A program made the translations under genes and the position numbers. The notes beneath the pieces are model-generated. The model saw nothing but the letters and a program-made list of their open reading frames with translations. It was not told the origin of the DNA and searched no databases. Shown here piece by piece: positions 61,528 through 64,000 of a stretch of 64,000 bases of DNA (its first letter is position 1; each line of letters starts with the position of its first letter). The stretch covers positions 62,001 to 126,000 of the forward strand of contig CAYXMH010000004.1 of NCBI GenBank assembly GCA_964466115.1, written 5' to 3'. This DNA comes from Pseudolysobacter sp964466115 (GTDB lineage: Bacteria; Pseudomonadota; Gammaproteobacteria; Xanthomonadales; Rhodanobacteraceae).

Positions 61528-63825
61528 CTATTTCACGCTCTCATTGAGGATGCGTGGCGTTACGAAGATCAACAGCTCGGCCTTGTTGTTTTTCCTGTTG
61601 GTATTGCGGAAAAGAGCCCCTACGCCAGGCACATCGCCTAGGAATGGCACCTTCTTCAAATCTTCGCTCTTTGAGATTTCATAGACGCCGCCCAGGACCA
61701 CAGTTTGGCCGTTATCGACCAGCACCGAGGTGTTGATCTCGCGCTTGTCCAATTGCGGTACGAAACCGCCGCCCGGGTTCGGTATCAATTGCGAAATGTT
61801 ATCTTTCTTTACGGCCAGCGCCAGAAACACTCGATTATCCGCAGTAATGGTCGGTGTCACCTTCAATTCCAGCACCGCGTCCTTGAACTGTACTGTAGCT
61901 TGCGCCGCACCGCCGCCGGAAGACTGGAAGGTCACATAACCGATTTCCTGACCTTGCTTGATCACGGCTTCCTGCTGGTTGGCGGTGATAACGCGCGGGC
62001 TGGAAATCACTTCGCTGCGTCCTTCGGTTTGCGCTGCTGACAACTCAAGGTCCAACAAATAATCCGCGCCAAGAATCGCCAACCCGAAACTGCCAGCGGG
62101 ATTGGTTACGGGCATATTCACATTCAAGCGATCAAGCAAATTCGGGACGGAAAGACCGCCCGCAGGACCCGCTTGCGGTGTGGTTGGAATCGTTCCCGGA
62201 GCCCCAAGCGGTAAGCCGCGATTGCCGGCAATCCGATTGGAAAGCGCGATGTTGTTCATCTCATCGGTGCCATACGATGATCCGGATGAGGAAGTCACAA
62301 CGCCGTTTTTGTTTTCATAACCGCCGCTAATGCCAAAACGCGCACCAAGCTCCTTGGCGAAGTTATCGCTGGCGACCACAATGCGCGACTCGATCAGCAC
62401 TTGCTGCACCGGACGATCCAGCAACACCACCAATTCGCGGATGTCCTTAATTTTTTCCGGTGTGTCATTCACCAGCAGGGTATTGGTGCGCTCATCAAAC
62501 GATACGCTGCCTCGTTCGGAAAGAAAGCCGCGCGAACGTTGTGACGCGCCGCCACCGGCTCCGCCTGAGCCGCCTTGGCCACCACTGACGCTCTGCAAGC
62601 TCTCTTTGGTCAGCAGTGCGGCAATGTCCTTGGCCTTACCATAACTGATCGGTATGTACTCGGAGACCAATTCGACGCGCTGCGACAACTGAATACGCGC
62701 ATCTTCCAACGCCTGTTCGCGGTCAGCGATTTCTTTCTGCGGAGCTACCCAAATCACGTTGCCTTTGCGGCGTTGATCCAATCCCTTGGCTTGCAACACG
62801 ATCGCCAACGCTTGGTCCCACGGCACATTGATTAGACGCAAGGTGACGTTCCCTTGCACCGTATCGGCCACCACGATATTCAGGTCCGACACATCGGCGA
62901 TCAGCTGCAATACCGACCGGGTTGGAATATCCTGGAAATTAAACGTAACGCGATTGCCGTTGTATTCCGGTTCTTTGTTCTTGTCCTTCTTATCTTTTGA
63001 CGTATCGCGTACCGGGGCGATCTCAAGAACGTACTCATTCCCCGTTTGATACGCGAGCTGCTCGAACGCGCCAGCTGCCGATATTTGCATGTGCGCACCG
63101 CTGCCATGCGTCGTGGTTTCGATGAATTGCACCGGCGTTGCAAAATCCAGCACGTCCAAGCGCTGAGCCAAATTGCTCGGCAGCTTGACGTTATACATAT
63201 CAAGTAACACCTTATCGCCTTCGCGCTTCAGATCAACGCCTACACCTTCACCCGCAAAGGTAACGATAACGCGACCTTCTCCGTTCTTACCGCGGCGGAA
63301 ATCGATGCTGGATATTTCAGATCCTGCAGCCACCAAAGCCGCCTTGGTCGGATCGGTATTGACCATGGCCGTGGTGGTGGCCGAGCCGGTCATGCCGCTA
63401 TTGACGGTGAGCACCAGTTGCGTGCCCTCAACTTTGGTTTCGTAAGCGGCGACATGGAACAAATCTATGACGACGCGGGTACGACCCGAGGCTTCAACCG
63501 CCGATACGCTGCTGGTCGCACCGGTGCCGATATCGATTCGACGCTGGGTCATCCCATTGCGGGTATCGGGAAGATCCAATGCGATCCGTGGCGGATTTTC
63601 GGTCGTAAATACCTGAGGTTCACCGATCGGTCCGGCAAACTTTAAGGTAAGTTCAACCTTCCCGCCGGAAAGGGCGGTATAGCTGATGTCCTGCAGGACA
63701 TTTTCGGCAAAAGCCGAACCGGCCCATAGCAGGCTTACGAGAAGGAATAGCCATGCCGCTCGACTGCGAACAGTCGGTCGAATGACAGAAACAGGACTGA
63801 GTCCCTGGAAGTTAATCATGGTCAT
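61528..63825 (-). CDS. pilQ: Type IV pilus secretin PilQ
   Basis: About 765 residues from ATG 63825 (GGGGGT ten bases upstream; a TTG at 63840 is also in frame). Signal peptide WLFLLVSLLWAGSAFA, one or two AMIN domains (LTLKFAGPIGEPQVFTTENPP; IDFRRGKNGEGRVIVTF), STN/secretin-N region (VPWDQALAIVLQAKGLDQRR), a Gly/Ser-rich loop in the N3 domain (SGGQGGSGGAGG), and the secretin core ending VPFLGDVPGVGALFRN and ELLIFVTPRIL. It forms the outer-membrane pore for type IV pili. The preceding gene pilP completes the usual pilMNOPQ order. Confidence 0.97.
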   Translation of the reverse strand: MTMINFQGLSPVSVIRPTVRSRAAWLFLLVSLLWAGSAFAENVLQDISYTALSGGKVELTLKFAGPIGEPQVFTTENPPRIALDLPDTRNGMTQRRIDIGTGATSSVSAVEASGRTRVVIDLFHVAAYETKVEGTQLVLTVNSGMTGSATTTAMVNTDPTKAALVAAGSEISSIDFRRGKNGEGRVIVTFAGEGVGVDLKREGDKVLLDMYNVKLPSNLAQRLDVLDFATPVQFIETTTHGSGAHMQISAAGAFEQLAYQTGNEYVLEIAPVRDTSKDKKDKNKEPEYNGNRVTFNFQDIPTRSVLQLIADVSDLNIVVADTVQGNVTLRLINVPWDQALAIVLQAKGLDQRRKGNVIWVAPQKEIADREQALEDARIQLSQRVELVSEYIPISYGKAKDIAALLTKESLQSVSGGQGGSGGAGGGASQRSRGFLSERGSVSFDERTNTLLVNDTPEKIKDIRELVVLLDRPVQQVLIESRIVVASDNFAKELGARFGISGGYENKNGVVTSSSGSSYGTDEMNNIALSNRIAGNRGLPLGAPGTIPTTPQAGPAGGLSVPNLLDRLNVNMPVTNPAGSFGLAILGADYLLDLELSAAQTEGRSEVISSPRVITANQQEAVIKQGQEIGYVTFQSSGGGAAQATVQFKDAVLELKVTPTITADNRVFLALAVKKDNISQLIPNPGGGFVPQLDKREINTSVLVDNGQTVVLGGVYEISKSEDLKKVPFLGDVPGVGALFRNTNRKNNKAELLIFVTPRILNESVK

Positions 63826-63848
63826 GTAAGTTACCCCCAATGGGTCCT

Positions 63849-64000
63849 TTATTTGTCACCCAGCGCAATCGCCGCTGGTTTCGGCATCCAACCGCCGGTC
63901 CCGTTCGGAACCAATTCCATCAAATCGAGATGATCCTCGCTGATGTTTGTAATCTTGCCATCGTTCTGTCCCATATAGTTATTGAGATGGACACGATGAA
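63849..64000 (-). CDS. pilP: Type IV pilus lipoprotein PilP (3' end only)
   Basis: Minus-strand frame with no start inside the window; its stop TAA lies at 63849-63851. The residues visible (HRVHLNNYMGQNDGKITNI, DHLDLMELVPNGTGGWMP, ALGDK) match the C-terminal PilP fold, in which GQNDGKI and the GTGGW segment are conserved. PilP links the inner-membrane alignment complex to PilQ. It ends 24 bases before the pilQ start. Confidence 0.9.
   Translation of the reverse strand, partial: HRVHLNNYMGQNDGKITNISEDHLDLMELVPNGTGGWMPKPAAIALGDK

Overview
This window is a continuous stretch of chromosome from a moderately GC-rich gammaproteobacterium, most likely of the Lysobacterales/Xanthomonadales (inference). 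The pointers are the order metK - SAH riboswitch - ahcY - metF, the run thiS-thiG-trmB, a glycolytic block in which tkt, gap, pgk and pyk lie next to a class I fructose-bisphosphate aldolase, CSLREA-type surface proteins, and a doubled C-terminal domain with the SWYN..QSGHG signature. There is no prophage, CRISPR array or plasmid function. The unusual content is in the RNA leaders, the large secreted proteins and several families of short palindromic mobile repeats.

Layout. 1-1274: 5' part of a secreted beta-helix protein (minus strand, running off the window). 1573-6324: methyl cycle (metK, SAH riboswitch, ahcY, metF), then ilvE. 6349-8311: OmpR-type two-component pair. 8312-8857: non-coding, with a candidate small RNA. 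8858-13204: small secreted protein, RimK ligase, tRNA-Gly(CCC), large FecR/DUF6600 protein. 13309-15070: thiS, thiG, trmB. 15118-18715: SLC13-type permease, Rieske protein, small membrane protein, EamA exporter. 18725-25719: efflux/ABC operon with one membrane-fusion protein, one ATPase and two tandem pairs of FtsX-like permeases. 25888-27505: DUF3592 and fumarylacetoacetase-fold proteins. 27619-35050: three large secreted proteins (a BNR-repeat protein and two paralogous CSLREA proteins). 35292-37268: YfiF-like RNA methyltransferase joined to a decayed DUF559 gene, and a macrodomain protein. 37330-46277: glycolysis/pentose-phosphate genes, a TonB-C-like protein and an S1/P1 nuclease. 46430-49725: GH172/DUF2961 protein and a dicarboxylate/amino-acid symporter. 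49877-57079: complete Bat operon (moxR, DUF58, DUF4381, batA, batB with TPRs, batD). 57185-64000: cNMP-EAL phosphodiesterase, an Ig-like lipoprotein, pilQ and the end of pilP.

The most notable observations are: (i) an SAH riboswitch whose three helices, including the pseudoknot, can all be drawn from the sequence; (ii) a four-copy miniature inverted-repeat element with terminal repeats and apparent 3-bp target duplications, two copies ending exactly at stop codons and one apparently supplying the start codon and N-terminus of BatD; (iii) three other dispersed palindrome families, which supply the batD stop codon and reshape the macrodomain C-terminus; (iv) a tandem-duplicated permease pair served by a single ATPase; and (v) a candidate small RNA, a Shine-Dalgarno-masking hairpin before a TTG start, and a possible pseudoknot leader on thiS.
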